A DNA stretch of 64,000 bases from Scenedesmus sp. ARA3 (taxonomy: Eukaryota > Chlorophyta > Chlorophyceae > Sphaeropleales > Scenedesmaceae): contig RWJK01001226.1 of assembly GCA_004335835.1 (NCBI GenBank), positions 5,420 to 69,419 on the forward strand. The letters run 5' to 3'. The notes under the pieces were generated by a model. It was given only the letters and a program-made list of their open reading frames with translations, was not told the DNA's origin and searched no databases. Positions within the stretch are counted from its first letter, which is position 1, and each line of letters starts with the position of its first letter. This document shows positions 54,905 through 64,000 of the stretch, in pieces. Both the position numbers and the translations under genes were made by a program.

Positions 54905-57900
54905 TCGCCGTGCTTCGCAGCAGACCGCTGCAGCAGTGCCACTGACGTACTGCGCTGTTTGCTGCTGCGCATATGCTTCCAGCCACGGGACACAGTAAGG
55001 TGCAAGCTGCTGCACAGCAGAGACGCACAGCATGGCAGCAGCCTGGACGCAACCATCTGCGCAGAGCAGAGCAGCGACGGAAGCCAGCAGCAGGTCACTA
55101 TCTGGAGTGTACACAGCATCAGCAACCCCTCGCAGGATAGCTTGCAGGAAAGCGGCAGTGACAGCAGCAGCAGCAGAAGCAGCTATGCGTATGCACACGC
55201 TGCTGAGGGGGCGGAGTATGGTCATCACAGGCGGCGAGCCGTGCACCGGAAGACGCTTATGTACCTGGCACAGCGGCGGTGACACATGTTGCAGCAGCAA
55301 TTCTGATGACTCGTCTGGATGCTTCACGGCTGTCATGGCTTCATGGTGTGAATGTGATCATGTTGCCGTGTGGAGCAGCAAAAGGCGAGATGCATTGCCG
55401 CAGCAGTGGCAGCACGGAAGAGTGTCCCGGATCGTGGCTATGTAAAACATACGAGGCGGCAGTTGATGTGTTGCTTTGTCGTCGGCGCGTGTTTGTCCCA
55501 TTTGCGCGCAGCCACTATGCACTGCTGTACATGTTTGGCAGGAGGGTGTTGCACAGCGCAACTGTCGTGGAGGCGTGCGTGCGTGGGGAATGTGCAGTGC
55601 AGTCGGTCCATGAGAATCAGGGGGTTGGTTGCACTGCAGTTGCTTTTCTGCCTCCTCTGTTGATGCATCCGATGCGATGTGCGCTGCACAGTGATGCTTG
55701 TTGCGCCCTATAGCTGGCTTGCAGGATGATTTGCAAAGTGGTTTTTCAGTGGGACATTGGTGTCTACTAATCAGTCATACAGTAGTGTCCAAGTACACGC
55801 TTCTCAGCACACACAAACAGTGAGTTCAACAGGTGCTGATTTGAAAGGTGTTATAACGCGCACCTACGCCTGCTGTGGATTGCTGGAGCGCCGCGACTTG
55901 CCAGTGCTGCCTGCCCTGCATGTACAGCTCGGCAGGTGCGGGTTTCAGCAATAAGCTTGTTGTTGCTCAGGCGTCGTGTGTGCTTGGCAGAAGCCGCATA
56001 GGCACATGGCGTTGTGTAGCACTCTGTGTGTGTTGTCACTTTGTGACGTCTTAGCACTTGTGCTAACAGGTGAGTAAGTTTGATAGTCCAGCGCGATGGG
56101 CTGGCGTTTTTGTGCCGCATTCCATATCCATGTCTATGGTGCTGCGTTGTTGCAGGTGCTGGTTGGACACCTTACAACGGCTTCTGATGAAGCCAACATA
56201 CAGGCATTGCTTCATCTATCGGGCTGCCAAACCCACCCCTGTATACAAACAGCAGACCAGCCTAGCTGCACTGCTGGACTGTTAGGGACTGCCTTGAAAT
56301 GCTGCAGCTGTGCCTGCATGGTTTGGGGTTGTCGTGCGTGGTTGGTTGGTTTCTGGTTTCTTTTGCGTGTGTCTGGCATGCATTTGGCGTAGTGGCAGCT
56401 GAGTCGATTGATTTTCGCTGCGGCGGCATGAGCAGCGCAGGACTTGCATGCTTGCGCACCTAGGCATGATCCGTCATCATGCCTTGGCTTGCAAACAGCT
56501 GTCCGTGCGGTGCGGCCCTGCATCACTGAGCTTGTGCGACACATATGTGGAACTCTGTCGAGGCCGTTCTGAGTACGGTTTTGGAGTGGCTGGTGATGGT
56601 TGCTGTACATTGACTTTGTTTTGCAGGACTCGCAGGCACTGCTTGGGTGGCTGTGACACATGTCGGATTGCTATATATAGAGAAGGCCTGCTGATTGGGG
56701 TGCTGTCACTTGGGAGTTGTCGCTGCAGAGTAGGCTCTGTGCTCAACATGGCTATGGCTGTGGGTTGGCAACTTGATGGTGCGTACGCTCCGCAGCTATG
56801 CACGAAGATGGTCTTAAAAACCACGCGCTGTTCTGAGACCCTGCTGCTTGCTTGGCGTCGGCAGCGGGGCAAAGGGTAGGTTGACCTTTTGTGCCTGCTG
56901 CTGCCTGCCTTCCATTTCTGTGGTGTGTGGCAAACATCAGACAATCCAGGGCGCAGAACGGCGCAGAACATGCGCTGCAGTTGCTGCTGCCTGCTTTTAT
57001 AACTGCTCAGGTGGCATGCAATGTCCCTACTGCAGCCGTCATGATAGGAGCGGGTGCTGCCTTCTATTTATCTGGCCAGTTCCACAGCTGTTTTGGCCCT
57101 TTACTGCTAGGCAGAAGTATGCCCCGTGTTCAACTGCACGCAAACCGTTTGCATTGCCTAGCCAGCGCCAGCAGCAGTTGGTATGTGTGGTGCCTTGCAG
57201 TTGACAGAGAGCTTGCATATGGCATGTAAGCATGTAGCGCAGTCTGTCGCCTGACGGCAGGATTCATTGCAGGCTACACAATCAGACACTGTCACAGTGT
57301 GAGACGCACTGCAGCATGCAGCCGTGTGTGTTTCGTGTGGTGTGATAATTTCAACGGCAGGTCAACAGGCCTTGTTGCCAAGGCATTGACCATGTTTCAT
57401 TGCATTTATTTCAATGGCACTTCGGCAGGCCTTGTTACCAAGGACCTGACTGTGATCAGAAGGGAAGCATGCAGTAGCATGCAGACTGCATGCGTGTGTG
57501 GCTGGTTTACCACGCACGGCAGACCGCTGTATGCTTGTCTAGAACAGCAGGCTTAACAGTAGCAATAGGAGTGCTTACTAAAAGCTGGTTGTAGCGTATC
57601 CAGACAGCTTGTACTGGGGCATTTGGGGTGTATTGCTCCCAGCTGAGGCTGTTTGCACAGCCTTTTTGTTACTGCTGGCACCTTTTACAAATGCATCGGC
57701 TCTTGCCTGAGGTCATCTTGACCAGGGTTGTCTGTAGCCTGGGCGCTGCAACTTGCTGTTTAAAGTTGCAACTTGTAATTGTATGGTCACGACAAGCCTT
57801 GTGACACCCTGCAACTAGGATTATGGCGTTTGATCAAACCAATCAATTACGTCGTGTGAGGCAGGCGTGCCTTCACGGCTTCAGCTGCAGCCTGTTGGGT

Positions 57901-58117
57901 CGGGCCCAAGGCCTGGCTGACCTGCAGCGACCTCCTCACTCTTGTGTCAGCATGCCTAGGGTTCTTACATAGAGATGGTGGCGCTTATCTCAGCGCTACA
58001 GCAACATTGACTTTTGGGAAACAATGATACTGGTCGTTAGAGCATTGTGCAGTGCGTGAACGCTGAAGCGGACTGGCGACCTGCCTGTGCCTGCACTCAG
58101 TCACTCGGACGCCCTAC
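54905..58117. other. 3.2-kb region without a supported gene
   Basis: Frames on both strands are short and lack connected splice models. A minus-strand frame over 54734-55336 has a protein-like Ala/Leu-rich stretch (AVTAAFLQAILRGVADAVYT) but conflicts with the preceding gene's last exon. From 55700 to 58100 I see no repeat, RNA gene or domain. Confidence 0.4.
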
Positions 58118-60477
58118 ATGGACCAAACAAAAGATATTAGCATACATGCCGTCCACAGAAGCGAGGTGAGCGGTAAACTGTGCTACAGCTCCACCATCAC
58201 GGCCAAGGGTGGGGTGACTGGGCGGGTTATTCGTGCACAGTAGTGCAGCTGCGGCGTATACACGTCACGTCGATAGTTGACAAAAAGTGAAGCTCGATGT
58301 GCGTTTCTGCAGAGCGAAGCTTCGCTGTACTCGAGTACCAGCGACTGGGGAGCAGAGCACACACTAGACACAGGCATTAAGCTGCCCCCAGGCACACCCA
58401 CATGCAAGGTTGCTGTGCTGGACTTGCATCCAACTCAACTGGCAGTGGGCATGCAGCAGGTGAGGACGCTGGAGTGGGATGGCCACAGCGGCAGCAGCAG
58501 CAGCAGCAGCAGCAGGGGCCAACGCAGCAGCAGCAGCAGTAATAGCAGCAATACACAGCCAGCATTTGTTGTTGTGCACTCAGCCCACACATCGCCAAAG
58601 CGACGAGCACACTGCTGCATATGTTACAGCAGGACAGAAAGGAAGCAGAACTTCAAATATACTTTACCTGAAGCAATGAGGACCCGGCCTGTGCATATGC
58701 AGGTGCATGAGAAGATGGCCAAGGTAGCCAAAAAGCAGCAGAAGGGCCCGGAAGCCTTAGAAAAGTTCCTGCAAGGGCACCCAGTGCCTGTGGTGCTGGG
58801 GCCTGGCCAGAAGCGGTACCTGATCGACCACCACCACCTGTGCAGTGCACTGCACAAGATGGGCGTTGAAAGCTGCTATGCAGGTGTGGGGAAGTAGAAG
58901 CGCTGTGCACAGTTGTGTGAGCAGCAGTTGACAGCAATGCAGCACAGCTGCTGAGCAGCATCGGCAGTGCCTGTTTCTGACCGTCTGTAGCAGAAGTGCG
59001 CGCAGCTGTTGAGGACTTGGGAATATAGCAGTGGCGAGCTGCTGGCTGTGTTCAGACATACAGACATGACCTGCAGCAGGTTTCCTCTGCCTTGCGCTTG
59101 ACGTCTTGCAAAGCGATTGAGTGCTGCTGTGTGTTCATTGAAGCTTATACTAGTGTAACCCGTGTCATAGTGGACTTGTGCAACTTCCTGCAGGCACGGT
59201 GTGCGACTACTCCGAGCTCAGCCAGGAGCAGTTCTGGGCAATGATGCTTTACCTTGTGCTTAATACATTGGACACCTCATCCCATTTTGTATTGGCTGCT
59301 GGCCTGATTTTCATATATGCTGCATCGTGTTTGACCAGCTCAGGAATGATCGATTCATCATTCAGGGATGTGTGAACCATGGTGGCCTCACTCTTCTGGG
59401 GCAGGGACACCATGAGCAAACTGCTTGATTCAAAAACATGTGCAACATCCTGCAGGCACGGTGTGCGACTACTCGGAGCTCAGCCAGGAGCAGTTCTGGG
59501 TGGCCATGGCACGCCGCAACTACCTGTGGGCGCACAAGCCAGATGGCACAGCAGCAGATGGACACGAACTGCCAGGCCTGCTGCCGCAGACAGTAGAGGG
59601 TGGGTGTGTTCATGCTCAAGCATGACATACTGATGGGATGCAGTAAACTTTTGTAAACCTTGTTGTTTGCTGCTAGCTCTCAACATTTGTTTTCAGCCAG
59701 AATGGAATAGGCACACATGACAAGTGTTCCGCGCACATTCCTGAACACAACACCCCTGAACGCTGTTGGTTTGCCACAGCCATAATAGAGCATGTATATA
59801 TTACATGTGCTCGCACACAGCCCTCAAAAGCCCTGAACTCTGTTGGTTTGCCATACTCCCCCTACAGGGCTGGCTGACGACCCTTACCGCAGCCTAGCAG
59901 CTCTGGTCAGGAAAGCAGGCGGCTACAACAAGTCCACCAAGCCCTTCTCAGAGGTAAGGGGTGCTGTTTGTTCAGTCGCAGCTGTGTGCAACGGCGTGAT
60001 CCCCGTTTTACATGAAAGTATATGCAGTGCGCGCAGTTTGCAAGGTGCTGGTTTTCTGTGCTGCAGGCGCCCTGGTGCTGCGCTGGCAGCCTTGTAGCGA
60101 ACTGAGTATTCTCCAGGTTTTGTACAACAGCAGCAGCAGCTGCAGCTGGTAGTTTGACAGCGCTTCGTGTGTCCGGCAGGCAGAGTTTGTGCACAGCCAG
60201 CACGGCAGCTTTGTTGCATTACTGCCTCACACTTCTGCCTCTGTGTTCTTCTGTTCAATGTTTGCAGTTCATCTGGGCCAACTACCTGCGGCCGCGCGTG
60301 CCTATGGTGCTAATGGCAGTGCCGGATGTGGAGGCGTATGTACACAAAGGCATCAGCCATGCCATGCATGCAGACGCAGCAGCGCTTCCCGGCTACACGG
60401 CACTGTCTGCTGCCAGCACAGAGCAGCTGGACGCAATGCGCTGCCTGGGGCAGGAGCAGCTGCAGGCGGTTGAGTGA
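58118..60477 (+). CDS. ParB-like nuclease family (ParBc_2) protein
   Basis: Six exons join in phase: 58118-58165, 58313-58459, 58703-58883, 59456-59599, 59868-59953 and 60268-60477, giving 271 aa. Family landmarks, in order: LDLHPTQLAVGMQQV, a helix EKMAKVAKK, HPVPVVLGPGQKRYLIDHHH, the 'DYSELSQEQFWVAMARR' segment, ADDPYRSLAALVRKAGGY, PFSEFIWANYLR. These match the stand-alone ParB-like domain of PF08857 type (ParBc_2), common in bacteria and found in some algae. Its biochemical role is not established, so no reaction is claimed. No signal peptide. The short first exon (MDQTKDISIHAVHRSE) is the least certain part. Exon 4's start and the coding 3' end have ghost copies. Confidence 0.83.
59178..59240 (+). 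repeat. Ghost 5' edge of ParB-like exon 4
   Basis: CCTGCAG acceptor followed by TVCDYSELSQEQFW, 260 bp upstream of the working acceptor; the intron side (ttgtgcaacttcctgcag) is shared. Confidence 0.92.
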
Positions 60478-60537
60478 GGTGTACAGTGGGGTGTGCAGCT
60501 TGCAGGAAATCGGCTGTGAAGCATGCACTGTTGCTGG

Positions 60538-60664
60538 ACGCAATGTCTGGGACAGGAGCAGCTGCAGGAGCAGCTGCAGGAAGTGGAGTGAAGTTCACAG
60601 TGACGTGTGCAGAACGTGCAGCACAGCTTGCAGGAAAACGGGTCGAATCATGCATTGTAGCTGG
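60538..60664 (+). repeat. Echo of ParB-like coding 3' end
   Basis: It repeats 60430-60535: the last ~45 coding bases (GQEQLQ..), the TGA stop and the following ~50 bases of 3' UTR (gcttgcaggaaa). It has an internal GAGCAGCTGCAG duplication. Confidence 0.85.
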
Positions 60665-61745
60665 CTGAAGGAGAGTTTGTGCAATAGGCTGAGTAGCGCA
60701 GCTGTGTACTATAATGAACTGCGTGCGTGCCTTCATGCGTCAACGAATGAGATGCTCCCTTGAAGCATATTCTGGGCCCGACATGGTGGCTTTGGACGAC
60801 TGTAGGTTTGAGTGGATGAGGGTGGGGTGCAGCAGGGCAGCGCGCACGCGTCCCATCCCTTGCAAATCCCACACAATGCATCAGGCTGCTGGCACGACGC
60901 ACAGTTGGCTGTATCAGTTTTCGCTTGCTTGATTCATGGTGTATGCTGCTGTGATGGTGGCACTGCCTGGCAGACTTTTAGTGTCTGGTACACACCTTCA
61001 CCTTTCCCTGCAAGACGGTGGTGGAATGTTTGGGGTGCACTGGCGTGAAATGCAGCACAGCATTGCATGTCTGGTTCCTTTATTTTTATGTGTATGAAAC
61101 TGGTTTTGTGTGAGATGAGCATCATGTGGCTGGCAGTCTGCTGTGTTGCTGGCATGTGATTTAAGTAGAAGGGTTCAGCAGCTGGCACGAAGATAAGGGT
61201 TTGCTCCTGTCGAGAGGGGCTGGTGTGTGCTGTGGCCCGTCGTTGCTACTCGCGCCAGCTGGCTGTAGAATGCATATTGCATGTCAAGTGGTGGCGTGGC
61301 AAACCCTTGCTGCTGGCAGTCAGATCCTGTACAATCTGTTACATTGACTGGTTTGACCTGGGTTGAGCTCTGCAAAGCACTCCAGCCCACAGTGCTGCTC
61401 GCATTGGCAACATCCGTTCATACCTGCTACTTGAAGGCAAGTGCTGCTTGAATAGATGCACCAGTTTACGGCACCACCTGTGGCAAGCCTTGAACCGTCG
61501 GTGCTACCTGTAAACTCCCCAAGCACCGTCAGGATCTACAGCAACTAAAGCATCGCACTCTTATTTTCATAGTTTCTGATGCGTTCGCAAGGGCAGCAGT
61601 GAGGACACGCTCTGGTGAGCTGCCCTGCTGTGCGCGCCAACTACTTCCCTCGGCCAGTTCGCTCGTTTCCTCATAAATCAGCAGCTGCACTCCAGAAACA
61701 GTGCTGTTAAACCAATACACGTGCGTCTTTCTCACTTACTTGCAG
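60665..61745. other. Intergenic region upstream of the right-edge gene
   Basis: 1.1 kb. It probably contains 5' exons or the promoter of the gene at 61746, but none could be identified with confidence; the frame upstream of 61746 meets a stop at 61674. Confidence 0.35.
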
Positions 61746-64000
61746 GTGAACAGCCCCAACAAGCAGCATGCTGCTGCTGTACTGAGCTGCCCAGCAGTTG
61801 CTTGCTACTTGAGGCAGCAGCTCACGGCCAGCATGGATCTTGTGCCCCATCTCACACAAGAAGACATGCAAGCACTTCAGTCGCTTGCTATGCAAGAAGG
61901 AGAGCTGCAGCAGCTGCTGGCTAGCTTCAGTGCACAGCCAACAGCTGTTCCTGCAAGCACACCTGCATCAGCAGCTGCAGCTCCACTTATGCTGCAGCAG
62001 GAGTACAATCAGCATGCAACACAACAGCAGCAACAGCAGCAATACACGCAGCTACAGATGCAGATGCAGCCGTATGTCCTGCAGGCAAGTGATCAGTACC
62101 ATCATGCACATATGCACTACGCAGCGCACCACAACCACCACTACGGGATGCAGCAACGCATGCAGACCACTGTAGCGGAGCCAGCAGCAGCACGAGAAGC
62201 ACCAGGGCAAGCTTACCAGTATGGTGTGGTGCAGCAACAGCATGTCCACGGACCACACACGCACCTCTCATGCCACAGCGAACAGCAGCTGCTCCAGGCA
62301 CCACAGCAGTATGCGCAGCAGCACACAGCAGATTCAGCAGCACACGCAGCTGAGCACCTACACCAGCAGCATGAGGAGCAACAGCAGCGGCACCTGTGGC
62401 AGATGCAGCTGCAGGCCCACCAAATGAACATGTATCATGGCTACGCCCAGCCAGAGCCTGCTGTCCTGCAAGAGCACGCAGCAGCAGCAGCAGCACCAGC
62501 ACCAGCGCCAGCCATCAACCTGGAGGCAACAGCAGCAGCTGCTGCAGCTGTGCTAGCTGCGCAAGCTGCTTATACTGCAGCAGTACATAGCGAGCCTACT
62601 ACAGCAGCAGCAGCGCCAACAACAGGGCCTGCAACAAGCAGCTGCACGATCATGGCAGCAGCAGCTGCTGCTGCCATGTTTGCTGGCGCGGATGCAGACA
62701 CTGCAGGATGGCAGGCAGAGCTAGCGAAGCACATACCTTGTGTGTCAATTTCAGGCACAACCCAGCAGCAGCAGCAGCACGGCCAGGCGCACCCGGCGTG
62801 GTGCCACCCACCTATGCTGCAGCTGCCGCACGCGCCAAGCGCTAACGAAGCAGCTGCCATGGAGGCTGCTGCTGCTGCTGCTGCAGAAGCAGCAGCTGCT
62901 GTGAACCAGGCAGGGTGCTATGGCCAGGAGCCCAACTACTACCACAACCATCACATGCATCAGCTACAGCTTGAGGTGCAACAGCATCCCTACAGCCCCA
63001 GCTACCTGCAGCAGCAGCAGCAGCAGCAGCAGCATGATCAGCAGCAGCAGCCCACACACCCCACCGGCCTGCCCTCGCCGCCTCCTACCCCTGGCTCACG
63101 CTACCTGTCCGGCCTGTTTGCCAGCCTGCAGCAGCAGCTGCAGGATCCAGACAGCACCAGCAGCCCTGCGCTGCGCTCACCAGAAGCAGTGGGGATGAAG
63201 AACGGCCACCATTGCTTCCTGGACGCTGTGGCTGAGGCTCTTGCAGGAAGCAGCGAGGGCTTGCAGGACCAGCAGCATCAGCATCAGGGGCAGCATGATG
63301 ACCAGCACCACGCACACTTCAGCTTGCAGGACCAGCAGCAGCAGCATCAGCATCAGGGGCAGCACGATGACCAGCACCACGCACACTTCAGCTTGCAGGA
63401 CCAGCAGCAGCAGCATCAGGGGCAGCAACATCACCAGCACCGCCAACACTTCAGCTTGCAGGACCAGCAGCAGCAGGCAGGGCAGGAGTTCCTGCAGGAT
63501 GCACCATGCTCAGCTGCAGCGCATGCAGCTGCTGCTGGCAGTGTTGGTGCTGCTGGTGGCAGCAGCACATGTGAGGTGCCAGTAGGCAATGAAGAACTGG
63601 ACCAACATGATGGCGGCTTCTTCTTTGACAGTGCACCAGCAGACACCTTTGACCAGCAGCAGCTGCATGCGCTGCATCCAGAGGAGGATGAAGATCCAAC
63701 CGGCATGGCCAGGTCGCTGCTGCTGCTGGGCCTGCCCCACTTGCAGGAACCTGGGTACACAGGTATAGAGGACCTGCTGTCGCCTGCCTTTGCGCCCTCT
63801 AGCTTGCCAGTGTCACCGCTGCCAGAATCAGCATTGTTCCAGCCAGATGATGCAGGAGCGCCAGGCAGCTTGCAGGATACACCTGCTGCTGCTGCTGCTG
63901 CTGCTGCTGCAAAGGCAGCAGCAGATGCAGACACGCAGGAGCAGCTGTTGGCAAACCTTGATGAGCAGCAGCAGCTGGCAGCAGTGAAGGTAGAAGGTGG
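61746..64000 (+). CDS. Large Gln/His/Ala-rich protein, 3' end beyond the window
   Basis: A frame without stops runs from a CTTGCAG acceptor (exon start 61746) to the window end, over 750 codons. If unspliced, the first ATG is 61833 (MDLVPHLTQEDMQALQ). Composition is Gln, His, Ala with Tyr (YHHAHMHYAAHHNHHYGM), so mostly disordered. A short Pro-rich stretch SPPPTPGSRYLSGLF may be a kinase-type site. A ~22-residue repeat occurs three times near 63265-63470. The C-terminal part is acidic and hydrophobic (GMARSLLLLGLPHLQEP). A transcription factor or RNA-binding scaffold with its domain in other exons is possible; no domain is visible here, so function is not assigned. Confidence 0.7.
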   Translation, partial: MNSPNKQHAAAVLSCPAVACYLRQQLTASMDLVPHLTQEDMQALQSLAMQEGELQQLLASFSAQPTAVPASTPASAAAAPLMLQQEYNQHATQQQQQQQYTQLQMQMQPYVLQASDQYHHAHMHYAAHHNHHYGMQQRMQTTVAEPAAAREAPGQAYQYGVVQQQHVHGPHTHLSCHSEQQLLQAPQQYAQQHTADSAAHAAEHLHQQHEEQQQRHLWQMQLQAHQMNMYHGYAQPEPAVLQEHAAAAAAPAPAPAINLEATAAAAAAVLAAQAAYTAAVHSEPTTAAAAPTTGPATSSCTIMAAAAAAAMFAGADADTAGWQAELAKHIPCVSISGTTQQQQQHGQAHPAWCHPPMLQLPHAPSANEAAAMEAAAAAAAEAAAAVNQAGCYGQEPNYYHNHHMHQLQLEVQQHPYSPSYLQQQQQQQQHDQQQQPTHPTGLPSPPPTPGSRYLSGLFASLQQQLQDPDSTSSPALRSPEAVGMKNGHHCFLDAVAEALAGSSEGLQDQQHQHQGQHDDQHHAHFSLQDQQQQHQHQGQHDDQHHAHFSLQDQQQQHQGQQHHQHRQHFSLQDQQQQAGQEFLQDAPCSAAAHAAAAGSVGAAGGSSTCEVPVGNEELDQHDGGFFFDSAPADTFDQQQLHALHPEEDEDPTGMARSLLLLGLPHLQEPGYTGIEDLLSPAFAPSSLPVSPLPESALFQPDDAGAPGSLQDTPAAAAAAAAAKAAADADTQEQLLANLDEQQQLAAVKVEG
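63262..63470 (+). repeat. Coding tandem repeat in the right-edge gene
   Basis: Three units of 60-72 bp encode GLQDQQHQHQGQHDDQHHAH-type segments ending HFS, followed by a partial fourth (LQDQQQQ). The repeat is in frame and preserves the reading frame. Confidence 0.9.

Noticed and set aside
54734..55336. Minus-strand open frame of 200 codons with an Ala/Leu-rich stretch
   Set aside because: Protein-like in part, but no connected exons, and it overlaps the last exon proposed for the plus-strand membrane protein. Neither can be settled from sequence.
56891..57229. Plus-strand open frame with a hydrophobic segment
   Set aside because: Isolated, no domain, no neighbouring exons in phase.

Overview
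The window looks like nuclear DNA of a green alga, probably a chlorophycean related to Scenedesmus or Tetradesmus. The evidence is intron-dense genes with GT-AG introns, chloroplast-protein genes (a cytochrome b6f haem-assembly factor, a CPBP-type protease, a pTAC10-like S1 protein, an OPR-like helical-repeat protein), and very heavy CAG/CTG/GCA triplet content that gives poly-Gln, poly-Ala and poly-Ser runs. No rRNA, tRNA, CRISPR array or bacterial operon was seen. One 50-base N gap (28974-29023) interrupts a CTG-rich intron.

Layout. 594-2520 (-): N-terminal part of a secreted protein with a subtilase-propeptide-like stretch, running off the left edge. 3668-13079 (-): complete 17-exon N-ethylmaleimide-sensitive factor (NSF). 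13514-18189 (+): OPR-like protein, five exons, divergent from NSF. 18691-22797 (+): unrecognised secretory protein, seven exons. 22798-26771: gene-poor, with fold-back elements and a dispersed repeat. 26772-30844 (+): S1-domain protein resembling pTAC10. 32408-36349 (-): alpha/beta hydrolase, four exons. 37043-40486 (+): CCB1, five exons, divergent from the hydrolase. 40487-44580: gene-poor, with a SINE-like insertion flanked by an 18-bp target duplication. 44706-48365 (-): 1219-residue Gln-rich protein. 49870-53943 (-): CPBP intramembrane protease, six exons. 54286-54904 (+): small single-pass membrane protein. 58118-60477 (+): ParB-like (ParBc_2) protein, six exons. 61746-64000 (+): large Gln/His/Ala-rich open frame running off the right edge.

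The exon models were built by hand from splice-site motifs, reading phase and family similarity. Except where noted, all junctions agree in phase and the summed coding lengths are multiples of three (NSF 717 aa, OPR-like 1115, secretory 507, S1 367, hydrolase 334, CCB1 282, CPBP 374, ParB-like 271).

The most striking property is shared by almost every multi-exon gene here. Introns are filled with diverged, truncated copies of the neighbouring exon edge together with its splice site, often in tandem arrays (up to twelve extra copies). The rule is consistent: copies of an exon's 5' edge lie upstream of the working exon, copies of its 3' edge lie downstream, and copies of a terminal exon lie beyond the stop. 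By hand count there are roughly 85 such 'ghost' exon edges. Two of them, in CCB1, are phase-symmetric 81-nt cassettes, and one in NSF is a copy of an already-joined exon-exon junction lying inside the very intron that separates those exons. A second shared property is that the sense strand of introns carries (CTG)n right up to the CAG acceptor, while exons carry CAG.
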